Below are positions 46,525 through 54,562 of a DNA stretch of 64,000 nt, in pieces. This stretch comes from Alteromonas macleodii (GTDB taxonomy: Bacteria; Pseudomonadota; Gammaproteobacteria; Enterobacterales; Alteromonadaceae). The stretch spans positions 2,004,333 to 2,068,332 of the forward strand of contig NZ_LR812090.1 in NCBI RefSeq assembly GCF_903772925.1, written 5' to 3'. Below the pieces are notes generated by a model, which did no database searches, was not told the DNA's origin, and saw only the letters and a program-made list of their open reading frames with translations. Made by a program: the position numbers and the translations under genes. Position 1 is the stretch's first letter, and every line of letters begins with the position of its first letter.

Positions 46525-49269
46525 GTGTTGAAAGGATTAATAATTGCGTCATTTTACATTATTGGGGTCATTCTTTGCCAGTTTAGCAATGCTGCAACCG
46601 TGTTATCTGAGGTATCCAAAGACTGGACCGGTCTTATTGTTGAGCAAGGGCAAGTCAAACGTATCAATATTCGGTTTGAAGCCAGTTCTTCGGCGTATTC
46701 AGCTAACACATTACAATCATTTAGGCGTCAAGGCGAGAGAAACGGGAAAAATCAGGTTAAGCAATTTGGCCAGTGGAACCCTATAGCTGGCCAGGTGATA
46801 CTGGATGTCGCGAAAATTGATTCCTTTAATACCATCCCAGAGCCCACTACATACGCGCTAACCGGCGAATTTATGCCTAAGCTAAACCTGTTCAAAATCC
46901 AGTATCAGCCTCATAGGCAACCGGCTGTTATGCTTTTGGGTGTGATAAGCGAAAACAAAGATGAGATATATCTATTTTTTGCTGGCCCTCAAAGTAGCCA
47001 AAAAGCGCCGCTTTTGCTAGTTGCTGGTAATACACTGCCTAAATACATGCAGCGCGCTGTAGACAATGGTAATGAGGTCGAGAAAGCCAGGCTGCGTGCT
47101 GTTGAAGAAAGAAACAGAACAGACTTCATTAACCGACAGCTTGAATCACTTAGAATTCAAGGGCAGCAAGCCAAAGCCGAAGGCAATACTGCATTAGTTG
47201 CTGAACTGCGTAAAAAAGCATATGACTTAGTTAGCGAAAGTGCCAACATCAACGCCGAACAAAATCAATCACAAAAAGAGTTAATGGCTAAACATCAAAA
47301 GGGCCAACGAGAAAAACAGCAGCAAAAACAATCTCGGTTAAATCAAATCAACGCAAAATTACAAAAAGTACAGTCACAAATAGCGCGAGAAAAACAATCC
47401 GGAAATCAAGAGGCGGCGAATTCGCTAATTCGACAAATACAGTTACTTAGATCGCAGCAACAGGACGTTGCCATGGGTCGGCACCCTATATTACAGCAAA
47501 AAGCCGGCTCGGGCTGTATACCTTCGCTAATCGCATGGCTGGAAGAGTTTAAAAACAACGAGGGAACGTCGAAGCAAAGCGTTCAAATCGTTCAACTGAT
47601 CAATTTGTTCAGACCATCAGTGTTCAACAGTTACTTTGAAAATAGCTTGTTAGATATGGGTGATGAGCTGCGTGAAGGGTATGGTTACGAATTAGCGCGG
47701 ATTTGCTCGCAGCAGAATAACTTACCGCTAAAAAAGTCGCTCATTAACGTCTTATCGAGCGGCTTTAGCGAGAAACAACGTGTATTAGACTACTTGAGTG
47801 CCGCTATTGGTGGCATGGCGCTTGATGGTGCGGCCGAATGGCAGGCTTACACATTAAACGAATTAGCAAAAGCTAATGACTTTTCTTCGTTGGATGAATT
47901 TGAAGTGCAATCTGTTTATGTTCGCAATGCATTATGGCCTAAAGAAAAAGCTCAAACAGAAACCTGGCTTGTGGAACAAAAAAGAGAAACTGATAATGAA
48001 TTTAAGGCCGCTAAACCTAAAGAAAAAGAACAGAGTGAGACAAAACTGGTTGAGCGCAAACGCAAACCGCAGCGAGAAGAGGTTTATGCTGAAATTAATG
48101 CGCGCATTAAACACGCTCAAAACGGAGATTTGAAAGCACTTATGAACGCCATAGAGCCGCGGACATTAGCCAATTGGAATTCATTGAATATAAGAGCCAG
48201 AGATGAGGTAAGAGGCTATATAAATAGCAAACTTCCTAGTTTACTAAAGAATTATTTTTCAATACATACGTTGCCAGCGGATATTGGCTATGCAACGCCT
48301 GAGGAGGCACTTCTTGTCTCTAAAAACTGGTTTGAGCAACACAAAGACTTGTATATTGGATTGAGAAATCAGCCTGTAGTGAGTAGCTTCTTTGATAAGC
48401 TGTTTAAAGTGCGAGAACCTTACCTTAAACAGATCAGCCAAAGTGTAATTGACAAAATTTTTAAAATTACCAGTGTCGATGAGCTAAACAAAGTCAGTAA
48501 AGAGCTTTTCATCGGGCCAGATAAACAGCACTCTTCTGTCTGGAAAGTGGTTAACAACGCTAAACAGCGCCGCATGGCAGAACTTGAACAAATCGCCCAT
48601 CAAAGCCGTGTTGGGTATGGGCCGTTGAGTGCCGAAGACAAGGGAGCGATTTACATTAATGCACTTTATCGAAACGACATGGAAATTATTGCCTACGAAG
48701 ATAAAAAATTTGAGCGAGCGATGGTTGAAGCAACAAGGCCGTTACTTAATTCTGGTGTAGTTGAACTAACGTCACTTTTTGCTGGTAGTCATAGTGACCC
48801 ACAAACCATAAAGCAAGACATGCTAGATAGCTTAAAAGGTATCAGTATGAGCACCGCAATGACCGGTTTTTTTATTGCGTCATATGAGCACCTGGCGCCT
48901 AAATGCTTAGGCTCCAATACTGTCGATTTTGAACGTACTAAAGTATGGGAAGAGATTACTCAAACGGTTATGGGTGAAGAATTATACCGAAATACATTTA
49001 GTAAAACGCGCTACTATACGATAGCGAAACGACATGCCGATATATTCACCGAATTAGGGGAAGAGACCAACGCCGGGAGCCTAGATGCGTTAGGTAGTTT
49101 ATACGGCTCATTTGGCTTGATTTCTGCTGACGCACAAAAGTCAATATTTACAATGAGTGACAACCTCCGCGGCGTGGCAACAGTTATGCGGCGATACGCT
49201 TGCGACAGTGAAGAAATGAGAACTATAGAGAGTGCATTGACCAATATGACGCGTGCGCGGTTAAAATAA
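46525..49269 (+). CDS. Large exported coiled-coil protein of unknown function
   Basis: 914 residues starting at GTG (TTG at 46528 is equally placed behind AAGGA). A signal peptide (LKGLIIASFYIIGVILCQFSNA) is followed by a beta-rich region to about 170, a charged coiled coil at about 185-320 rich in Gln and Lys (KGQREKQQQKQSRLNQI), then a largely helical C-terminal half. Two near-identical stretches of about 20 residues start at 472 and 498 (PKEKAQTETWLVEQKR and PKEKEQSETKLVERKR), an internal tandem duplication. Cysteines are few (GSGCIPSL, RICSQQN, PKCLGS, YACDSEE). I recognise no domain. It stands alone behind the candidate small RNA. Confidence 0.75.
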   Translation: MLKGLIIASFYIIGVILCQFSNAATVLSEVSKDWTGLIVEQGQVKRINIRFEASSSAYSANTLQSFRRQGERNGKNQVKQFGQWNPIAGQVILDVAKIDSFNTIPEPTTYALTGEFMPKLNLFKIQYQPHRQPAVMLLGVISENKDEIYLFFAGPQSSQKAPLLLVAGNTLPKYMQRAVDNGNEVEKARLRAVEERNRTDFINRQLESLRIQGQQAKAEGNTALVAELRKKAYDLVSESANINAEQNQSQKELMAKHQKGQREKQQQKQSRLNQINAKLQKVQSQIAREKQSGNQEAANSLIRQIQLLRSQQQDVAMGRHPILQQKAGSGCIPSLIAWLEEFKNNEGTSKQSVQIVQLINLFRPSVFNSYFENSLLDMGDELREGYGYELARICSQQNNLPLKKSLINVLSSGFSEKQRVLDYLSAAIGGMALDGAAEWQAYTLNELAKANDFSSLDEFEVQSVYVRNALWPKEKAQTETWLVEQKRETDNEFKAAKPKEKEQSETKLVERKRKPQREEVYAEINARIKHAQNGDLKALMNAIEPRTLANWNSLNIRARDEVRGYINSKLPSLLKNYFSIHTLPADIGYATPEEALLVSKNWFEQHKDLYIGLRNQPVVSSFFDKLFKVREPYLKQISQSVIDKIFKITSVDELNKVSKELFIGPDKQHSSVWKVVNNAKQRRMAELEQIAHQSRVGYGPLSAEDKGAIYINALYRNDMEIIAYEDKKFERAMVEATRPLLNSGVVELTSLFAGSHSDPQTIKQDMLDSLKGISMSTAMTGFFIASYEHLAPKCLGSNTVDFERTKVWEEITQTVMGEELYRNTFSKTRYYTIAKRHADIFTELGEETNAGSLDALGSLYGSFGLISADAQKSIFTMSDNLRGVATVMRRYACDSEEMRTIESALTNMTRARLK

Positions 49270-49492
49270 TGTCGAAAGAGGTGCAACTTACATTGCATTA
49301 AGATTGGCCATATAGTTTAAAAATGCCTGACCCATCCAATGCCGCCGCCAACTATATGGTAACAAATATGTATTTCACATTACGGCGTTTATCTTCGGCT
49401 AATGTGTGGCGTATCGCTTTGAATCGACTAAAAATTATCAGACAGCTTTACGCTCTAATTCTTCTAACTTTTCATAAGTCAGTTGAAACTTT

Positions 49493-50249
49493 CTACTCGG
49501 TGTAACGACATTTGGGAAAGCTAGAGCAACCTAAAAAGCGGTTGCCTGCGTTAGCCCCGCGTTTTGCCTGACGCGCTACAAGCTCGCTTCCGCACCTTGG
49601 ACAGACTACTGGTTTAGCAGTTTCTAACTTAGTCTCGGGTTGCACACTTTGAACGAGGGAAAGTCTCATCTGCGCCCATTAGGGAAATAGGCTTACTTAA
49701 CGCGAAGTCGATTGCCTGTTGTGTGAATTTACCAGAACAAATAATGAAAACACGGCTAGCATTGCTTGCAGTGAGCACACCAAACATCTCACGTACCACA
49801 CTCACACCAACTTTTTGTGCCTTCCACTGTTTGCATTGAACAAGTATTTTCTCATCCCCTTTTTTTAAAACCAAATCAATGCCACCGTCTGCACCGTAAC
49901 CGCCCTCTGTAACTCTGTATCCTTGGCGACGATAGGCTTCAGCCACAAGCTCTTCAAAGTTACGCCAATGCAGATCGCGAATAGTATCTAAACCACGTTG
50001 CGTATCTAATTGTTTAGCTTTACGGCGTGAATTGAAGTATGCAAACGGTGCAACTAATAAAGTCATTGCGGCAATGAACGGGGCGGGGATTGAAAACGCG
50101 TTAAACACCATGGCAATCATTGGGTTATCAGTTTGCACATTTGGTAATCCATGCACCATGATTACGTAAGTACTTGCTGAAAGTATTAGCGACACCCACC
50201 AAGGCAATTCAACAAGTAAATCGATAAAGTTAGTTTTGTTTCTTGGCAT
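49493..50249 (-). pseudogene. Mrr-like restriction endonuclease with C4 zinc finger, frameshifted
   Basis: The first frame (50249 to 49629) encodes two membrane helices (WWVSLILSASTYVIMVHGLP; APFIAAMTLLVAPFAYF), then a PD-(D/E)xK nuclease domain: LHWRNFEELVAEAYRRQGY, GGYGADGGIDLVLKK and VQCKQWK give the catalytic D-QxK triad. After MGADE, near 49664, the frame breaks and stops early. Skipping one base restores LSLVQSVQPETKLETAK and a topoisomerase-type C4 zinc finger, CPRCG ... RFLGCSSFPKCRYTE, ending at 49493. The intact protein would be about 251 residues. The cause is a 1-nt insertion, a 2-nt deletion or a sequencing error. Mrr-like membrane proteins of this kind are widespread and their role is not well known. 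Confidence 0.82.
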
Positions 50250-50436
50250 ATATTACTTCCTTGTTCTACAACACTCATCATACACGGCCAATTGAAAACC
50301 TTCGGTATTACTGTCTAACGATAAGTATGTAAGAGAGATAGGCAACTTTGCGTATTCAGTTTAGAAATCAAAGAGGTTGAAGGAAGCTATTGAAAGTTAG
50401 ATTAGGCTAAGTTATTGATTTTACGTTGTTGTGGAC

Positions 50437-50463
50437 ATAAAAAAAGACGTCATAGGACGTCTT
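50437..50463 (-). terminator. Intrinsic terminator of ssrA
   Basis: On the minus strand AAGACGTC and GACGTCTT form an 8-bp stem with a 4-nt loop and are followed by a T tract (A run at 50437-50445 on the plus strand). It lies 13 nt past the tmRNA 3' end. Confidence 0.85.
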
Positions 50464-50475
50464 AATTTATTGAAT

Positions 50476-50835
50476 TGGTGGAGCTGGCGGGATTTGAACC
50501 CGCGTCCAGAAAATGTCTACCTTTGGTACTACATGCTTAGTTTGTCATTTATTTAACTGCTTGGAACTCCGACAAACAGGATTTCCTTGCAGCTGGCCTA
50601 ATACTGTTTCGCGGTTCACCCTTAGACAAGGTTCCCTCGCTATCCTACTTGGATGACCTTCCGAATCCCCGCTAGCAGGAAGAGACTAGGGTGGAAGGGC
50701 CTATACCGGTTATTAAGCGGCTAGTGCGTAAGTTTCGTCGTTTGCGACTATTTAAATGCGGCTTTTTTAAGAGGCCAACCGCTCCTCTGCATGCACCTCC
50801 GGCTTCCTAGATCCTGTCGAATCCTAATCAGCCCC
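50476..50835 (-). ncRNA. ssrA: tmRNA (transfer-messenger RNA)
   Basis: About 360 nt. The 5' end GGGGCTGATTAGGATTCGAC and the 3' end AATCCCGCCAGCTCCACCA pair as the alanine-tRNA-like acceptor domain; the TTCGAAT-type T-arm is visible. The tag reading frame, complementary to 50713-50745, gives ANDETYALAA followed by a stop. The tmRNA rescues stalled ribosomes with SmpB, encoded 1.7 kb away. A putative -10 (TATTAT) lies upstream of the 5' end. Confidence 0.97.
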
Positions 50836-51243
50836 GAGTGTGATTTTCAATAATAGCACAAATGTTACGTCATTAAATGCTTTCTTTTAGAAAACGCTTT
50901 AAATTTTAAGGGTTTGGCTATAAAACAACCAAAAATAACACTTATGTTTTCAAAAGCTTACTATGCGAGCTAAGAAAACAAAGCTAAGAAAACAAAGTTA
51001 CCTTCATAACAGCAAGTCTATTTTCGACTTAACTTTGATATGTGGCTAGCAACATTAGTTTTCAAGGGCCTGCTCTAATATAGGGATAAGAAAGCTAAAA
51101 GATAGCTTTCTGTTTCCGTTAAAAGGGCCCAACGTTTAATAATTTTTTAGAAAATTTTTAAGGAATAAGTACCTATGTAAGGATGCATTTAGAGGCAAGA
51201 ACCATTAAAGTACGTCAGCATAATTAAAAGGCTTGTAGTGTAA
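50836..51243. other. Intergenic region between ssrA and the flavin oxidoreductase gene
   Basis: No coding frame is supported. It holds the ssrA promoter on the minus strand, and a hairpin GAAAGCTA / TAGCTTTC near 51090-51110 with no proper T tract. Nothing else stands out. Confidence 0.6.
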
Positions 51244-52467
51244 ATGTCTTCAGATTCCATATTGTATTCTCCTTATACCCTGCCGTGTGGCGTAACAGCG
51301 CGAAACCGTCTTGTTAAAGCCGCAATGGAAGAAAATATGTCGAGCATGGGAAACATTCCCGGTGAGTCTTTATATTCACTGTATCGATACTGGGCCCATG
51401 GTAATTTAGGCATGGTAATTACGGGTAACGTTATGGTTGATAAGGCAGCTATGACAGGGCCGGGTGGTGTTGCACTAGAAAAAGATACCGATATTGCGCC
51501 GTTTCATAAGTGGGCGAAGATCATTAAGTCGAATGGCGCATTAGCCATAATGCAAATTAATCACCCTGGTCGCCAAGTATTTAAAGCCATGCAGGGCAAA
51601 GCTATCGCGCCTTCTGCTGTACCCTTAGATATGGGTAAACACTCTAAGCTATTTGCTCAGCCCCGAGAAATGACCTGCCAAGATATCCATGATGTATGCA
51701 AGCGCTTTGTCGAAACGGCTAAGCAAGCTGAAAAAGCTGGCTTCGACGGCGTTGAGATTCATGCTGCTCACGGCTACTTGCTTACGCAATTTTTATCTCC
51801 GCTTACTAATCAGCGCCAAGACGAGTGGGGCGGTTCTATTATTAACCGCGCCCGTTTATTAATAAATATAGTCAGCCAGGTTAGAGCGGTTTGCGCTAAA
51901 AACTTCATTGTTATGGTAAAGCTTAACTCTGCTGATTTTCAAAAGAACGGATTTTCGTTCGACGATGCTTGTGAAGTAGTAAACCGCTTAGAAGCCTTGG
52001 GTGTAGATGTGGTTGAACTGTCTGGCGGTAGTTATGAAGCGCCCGCCATGCAGGGCCAAACACGGGACGATACCACTCTTGCCAGAGAGGCATACTTTCT
52101 AGAATTTGCACAGGCCTTGGTGAGTAAAACCGATATTCCACTTATGACCACAGGCGGCATTAAGAGGGCCGAAGTGGCAGAAGAAGTGATAGAGCAGGGT
52201 TGTGCTATGGTAGGCTTAGCCAGTGCACTTGCCATTACGCCCGACCTCGCTAAAAAGTGGCAGCAAGAATGGTCTTACTCAGGCATTATTCCACACTGCG
52301 CTTGGAAAGATAAATCGCTAGCGAGCCTTGCGAACATGGCAATGGTGCGACGACAGCTTAGGCGATTAGGAAATAATCTAACCACACTAAGAAACCCGTC
52401 ACCGCTTTGGAGTCTTATTCTTGATATGCTGCATCGAAAGAAGATGACCAAACGAGACGTAGGCTAA
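51244..52467 (+). CDS. NADH:flavin oxidoreductase (Old Yellow Enzyme family)
   Basis: 407 residues of the FMN-binding TIM barrel type. Seen are the N-terminal LPCGVTARNRLVKAAMEENMSS, IMQINHPGRQV, GFDGVEIHAAHGYLLTQFLSPLTNQRQDEWGGS (the substrate His pair HAAHGY is typical), and the phosphate site LMTTGGIKRAEVAEEVI. Such enzymes reduce activated C=C bonds with NAD(P)H. The C-terminal region (RRQLRRLGNNLTTLRNPSPLW) is typical of a subgroup in marine bacteria. It is a lone gene behind ssrA. Confidence 0.92.
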   Translation: MSSDSILYSPYTLPCGVTARNRLVKAAMEENMSSMGNIPGESLYSLYRYWAHGNLGMVITGNVMVDKAAMTGPGGVALEKDTDIAPFHKWAKIIKSNGALAIMQINHPGRQVFKAMQGKAIAPSAVPLDMGKHSKLFAQPREMTCQDIHDVCKRFVETAKQAEKAGFDGVEIHAAHGYLLTQFLSPLTNQRQDEWGGSIINRARLLINIVSQVRAVCAKNFIVMVKLNSADFQKNGFSFDDACEVVNRLEALGVDVVELSGGSYEAPAMQGQTRDDTTLAREAYFLEFAQALVSKTDIPLMTTGGIKRAEVAEEVIEQGCAMVGLASALAITPDLAKKWQQEWSYSGIIPHCAWKDKSLASLANMAMVRRQLRRLGNNLTTLRNPSPLWSLILDMLHRKKMTKRDVG

Positions 52468-52555
52468 CGCCAATACCGTTTCGGTAAGGTTTTTTTAAAA
52501 GGCTGCTTTATAAAAACGCAGCCAAAATCAAGCTTCTTTTATAGCGCCACATATA

Positions 52556-52581
52556 AAAACACAGCGTTAAACGCTGTGTTT
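52556..52581 (-). terminator. Intrinsic terminator overlapping the smpB stop codon
   Basis: AAACACAGCG (52557-52566) and CGCTGTGTTT (52572-52581) form a 10-bp stem; the loop TTAAA contains the smpB stop. On the minus strand a short T tract follows. The overlap of stop and terminator is unusual but plausible. Confidence 0.75.
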
Positions 52582-53046
52582 CATCATTCTTTCTTTTTGG
52601 CGTTGCCAGTCTTTATCTTTCAAAGTGTCGCGCTTGTCGTGAGCGTGCTTACCTTTCGCTAGGTGAATTTCTAGTTTCACCCAACACTTTTTCCAATACA
52701 TAGACGTTGCCACGATTGAATAACCTTGGCGGTCACGTGCGCCCATTAATCGATCTATCTCACGCTTTTTAAGCAACAGTTTGCGCGCGCGTTCAGGCGC
52801 AGCAATAACGTGGGTAGATGCCTGATTTAGCGGGCTGATTCTACAACCTACCAAATATGCTTCGGCATTTTGGATAATGATGTACGCGTCGGTAATGTTT
52901 ACTTTACCGGCACGAATACTTTTAATTTCCCACCCTTGAAGCTCAAGCCCGGCTTCGAACTTGTCTTCTAGGAAATAGTCATGACGCGCCTTTTTGTTCT
53001 GCGCGATATTTCCTGAGGTGTTTTTGTTGGCTTTATTCTTTTTCAT
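52567..53046 (-). CDS. smpB: SmpB, tmRNA-binding protein
   Basis: 159 residues, the usual length. Family motifs are clear: [40 protein letters not shown], the basic [13 protein letters not shown] and the C-terminal tail [25 protein letters not shown], which forms the helix that fits the mRNA channel. It carries tmRNA to stalled ribosomes. It is divergent from ratA, the conserved arrangement in gammaproteobacteria. Confidence 0.97.
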   Translation of the reverse strand: MKKNKANKNTSGNIAQNKKARHDYFLEDKFEAGLELQGWEIKSIRAGKVNITDAYIIIQNAEAYLVGCRISPLNQASTHVIAAPERARKLLLKKREIDRLMGARDRQGYSIVATSMYWKKCWVKLEIHLAKGKHAHDKRDTLKDKDWQRQKERMMKHSV

Positions 53047-53191
53047 GCTGGCTATTATACTGATTGTTCAAAGGAATGTCTTTAGTTGTCATTGTTATCT
53101 TATATTGGGGCATTTGGTTCAAAACCGAATACAAGCGATACAAAATTTCTGTGATACAATGCGACTAAGAGTTTTAATTGTAGTGGGATCA

Positions 53192-53623
53192 ATGCCAAGT
53201 ATTCATAGAAGCGCGCTTGTAGCTCATAGCGCAGAAGCCATGTTTAACTTAGTCAACGATGTAGCTTCCTACCCTGAGTTTTTACCAGGCTGTACCGATA
53301 GTAAAATCCTCGACACTTCAGCGCAAAGCATGAAAGCATCTTTGCTAGTTGCAAAAGCCGGCATCAAACAGTGGTTTACAACACACAACGTACTAGAGCC
53401 AGGTAAAAGTATTCAAATGCAGCTAGTAGACGGGCCGTTTCGTTCGTTAACCGGCGGCTGGACATTTTCAGCGCTCTCTGATGAAGCGTGTAAGATAGAG
53501 CTTAATCTTGAATTTGAATTCAGTAATAAGCTAGCAGAGATGGCATTCGGAAAAGTGTTTAACAGTTTGGCTACTAGTATGGTTTCAGCTTTCACCGACA
53601 GAGCGCGGAGTGTGTACGCATGA
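53192..53623 (+). CDS. ratA: RatA-type START/polyketide-cyclase-like protein
   Basis: 143 residues from the ATG at 53192 with GGGA upstream; the frame is open further upstream, but family similarity begins at [15 protein letters not shown]. The helix-grip fold is shown by [24 protein letters not shown] and the C-terminal amphipathic helix [18 protein letters not shown]. coli RatA was described as blocking 70S ribosome assembly; eukaryotic COQ10 homologues bind ubiquinone. Either role could apply. It overlaps rnfH by 4 nt. Confidence 0.9.
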   Translation: MPSIHRSALVAHSAEAMFNLVNDVASYPEFLPGCTDSKILDTSAQSMKASLLVAKAGIKQWFTTHNVLEPGKSIQMQLVDGPFRSLTGGWTFSALSDEACKIELNLEFEFSNKLAEMAFGKVFNSLATSMVSAFTDRARSVYA

Positions 53624-53967
53624 GTAATAAGCTCATCAATATTGAGGTTGCCTACGCATTGCCCACCAAGCAAACCATCATTGATGTTGCTATTCATGAA
53701 AATGCGACAGTAGAGGAGGCGATTAATGCGTCAAATGTGCTTGAGCAGTTTCCCGAAATTGACTTGAAAGCCACAAAAGTAGGTATTTGGAGTCGCGTTG
53801 TTAAACTGCGAGATACGCTTAACGACGGTGATCGGATAGAAATTTATCGCCCGCTGATAGCTGACCCTAAAGAGATTCGAAAACGTCGTGCTGAAAAAGC
53901 CAAAGAAGAGGGAAGGGCAGACAAAATTACTGGCGGAAAAGTAAACCCGCTGAAAGCGAAGTCGTAG
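53620..53967 (+). CDS. rnfH: RnfH/RatB, ubiquitin-like fold protein
   Basis: 115 residues. The family segment [31 protein letters not shown] and the later [25 protein letters not shown] are present, with a basic C-terminal tail ([17 protein letters not shown]). Its ATG overlaps the ratA stop, a long-conserved gene pair. The role is not established. Confidence 0.92.
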   Translation: MSNKLINIEVAYALPTKQTIIDVAIHENATVEEAINASNVLEQFPEIDLKATKVGIWSRVVKLRDTLNDGDRIEIYRPLIADPKEIRKRRAEKAKEEGRADKITGGKVNPLKAKS

Positions 53968-54003
53968 TTTCGTACAGTTCGTTTTACTTTTATAAAAAAT
54001 ACA

Positions 54004-54034
54004 AAAATGGCCTTCATATTGAAGGCCATTTTTT
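54004..54034. terminator. Bidirectional intrinsic terminator between rnfH and the MarR gene
   Basis: AAAATGGCCTTC (54004-54015) and GAAGGCCATTTT (54021-54032) form a 12-bp stem with a 5-nt loop. T and A runs on either side suit it to end both convergent genes. Confidence 0.85.
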
Positions 54035-54051
54035 AGAGAAAACAGAAACTA

Positions 54052-54528
54052 TTAGCTTTTTTCTGAAATACTGCCTAGTTCCAAGAAAGGCGAGGCATCG
54101 ATATCTTCAGCATCCATCATGCTAGCAATACGCTGAACGGTAGCTACCATTTGGCTTTGCTCCCATTCTTTTAGCTGAGAAAAACGTTCAACAAAGTGCT
54201 CTTGAAGCGGACGCGGGGCGTCTACCACCGCTTCTTTTCCGCGTTCGGTTAAGAACACACCCACTTTTCGTTTGTCTTGCGTACTTCTAATGCGCGTAGC
54301 TAAGTCTCTAGACTCTAATCTGTCCAAAATATTGGTGATAGTTGCAGGGCTTAAATTAATATTTTCTGCAATTTCGCGCACCATAATGCCGGGGCGCTCT
54401 TCAATATTTTGCATTACTAACAATTGTGGGCCTGTCAAACCCACGTGTTTACTTAGCTGCTTGCTGCGTAGGTCTACAGCGCGAATAACGCGCCGTAGTG
54501 CCACTAATAGTTCTTCTTCTTTTCGCAT
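54052..54528 (-). CDS. MarR-family regulator, EctR/CosR-like
   Basis: 158 residues. The winged helix-turn-helix lies at about 35-100 (LTGPQLLVMQNIEERPGIMVREIAENINLSPATITNILDRLESR) with the wing TRIRSTQDKRKVGVFLT. The N terminus ALRRVIRAVDLRSKQLSKHVG resembles the EctR/CosR group, which controls ectoine and betaine genes. It lies downstream of a BCCT osmolyte transporter on the same strand, which supports a role in osmotic adaptation. A perfect 16-bp palindrome lies in its promoter region. Confidence 0.88.
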   Translation of the reverse strand: MRKEEELLVALRRVIRAVDLRSKQLSKHVGLTGPQLLVMQNIEERPGIMVREIAENINLSPATITNILDRLESRDLATRIRSTQDKRKVGVFLTERGKEAVVDAPRPLQEHFVERFSQLKEWEQSQMVATVQRIASMMDAEDIDASPFLELGSISEKS

Positions 54529-54546
54529 GTTACTTCCAACAAATGC

Positions 54547-54562
54547 GTAACCACGTGGTTAC
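54547..54562. promoter_or_regulatory. Perfect 16-bp palindrome GTAACCACGTGGTTAC, MarR operator candidate
   Basis: GTAACCAC and GTGGTTAC are exact inverted halves. The site covers the last codon area of the BCCT gene and lies 18 nt upstream of the MarR start, where autorepression would act. Operator function is inferred. Confidence 0.6.

Noticed and set aside
49323..49505. 60-codon plus-strand frame
   Set aside because: It is antisense to the 3' end of the frameshifted nuclease gene and has no convincing start.
53089..53106. Third Zur-like site upstream of ratA (GTTATCTTATATTG)
   Set aside because: Only the left half fits; the right half lacks AACATT, and no zinc-related gene follows.
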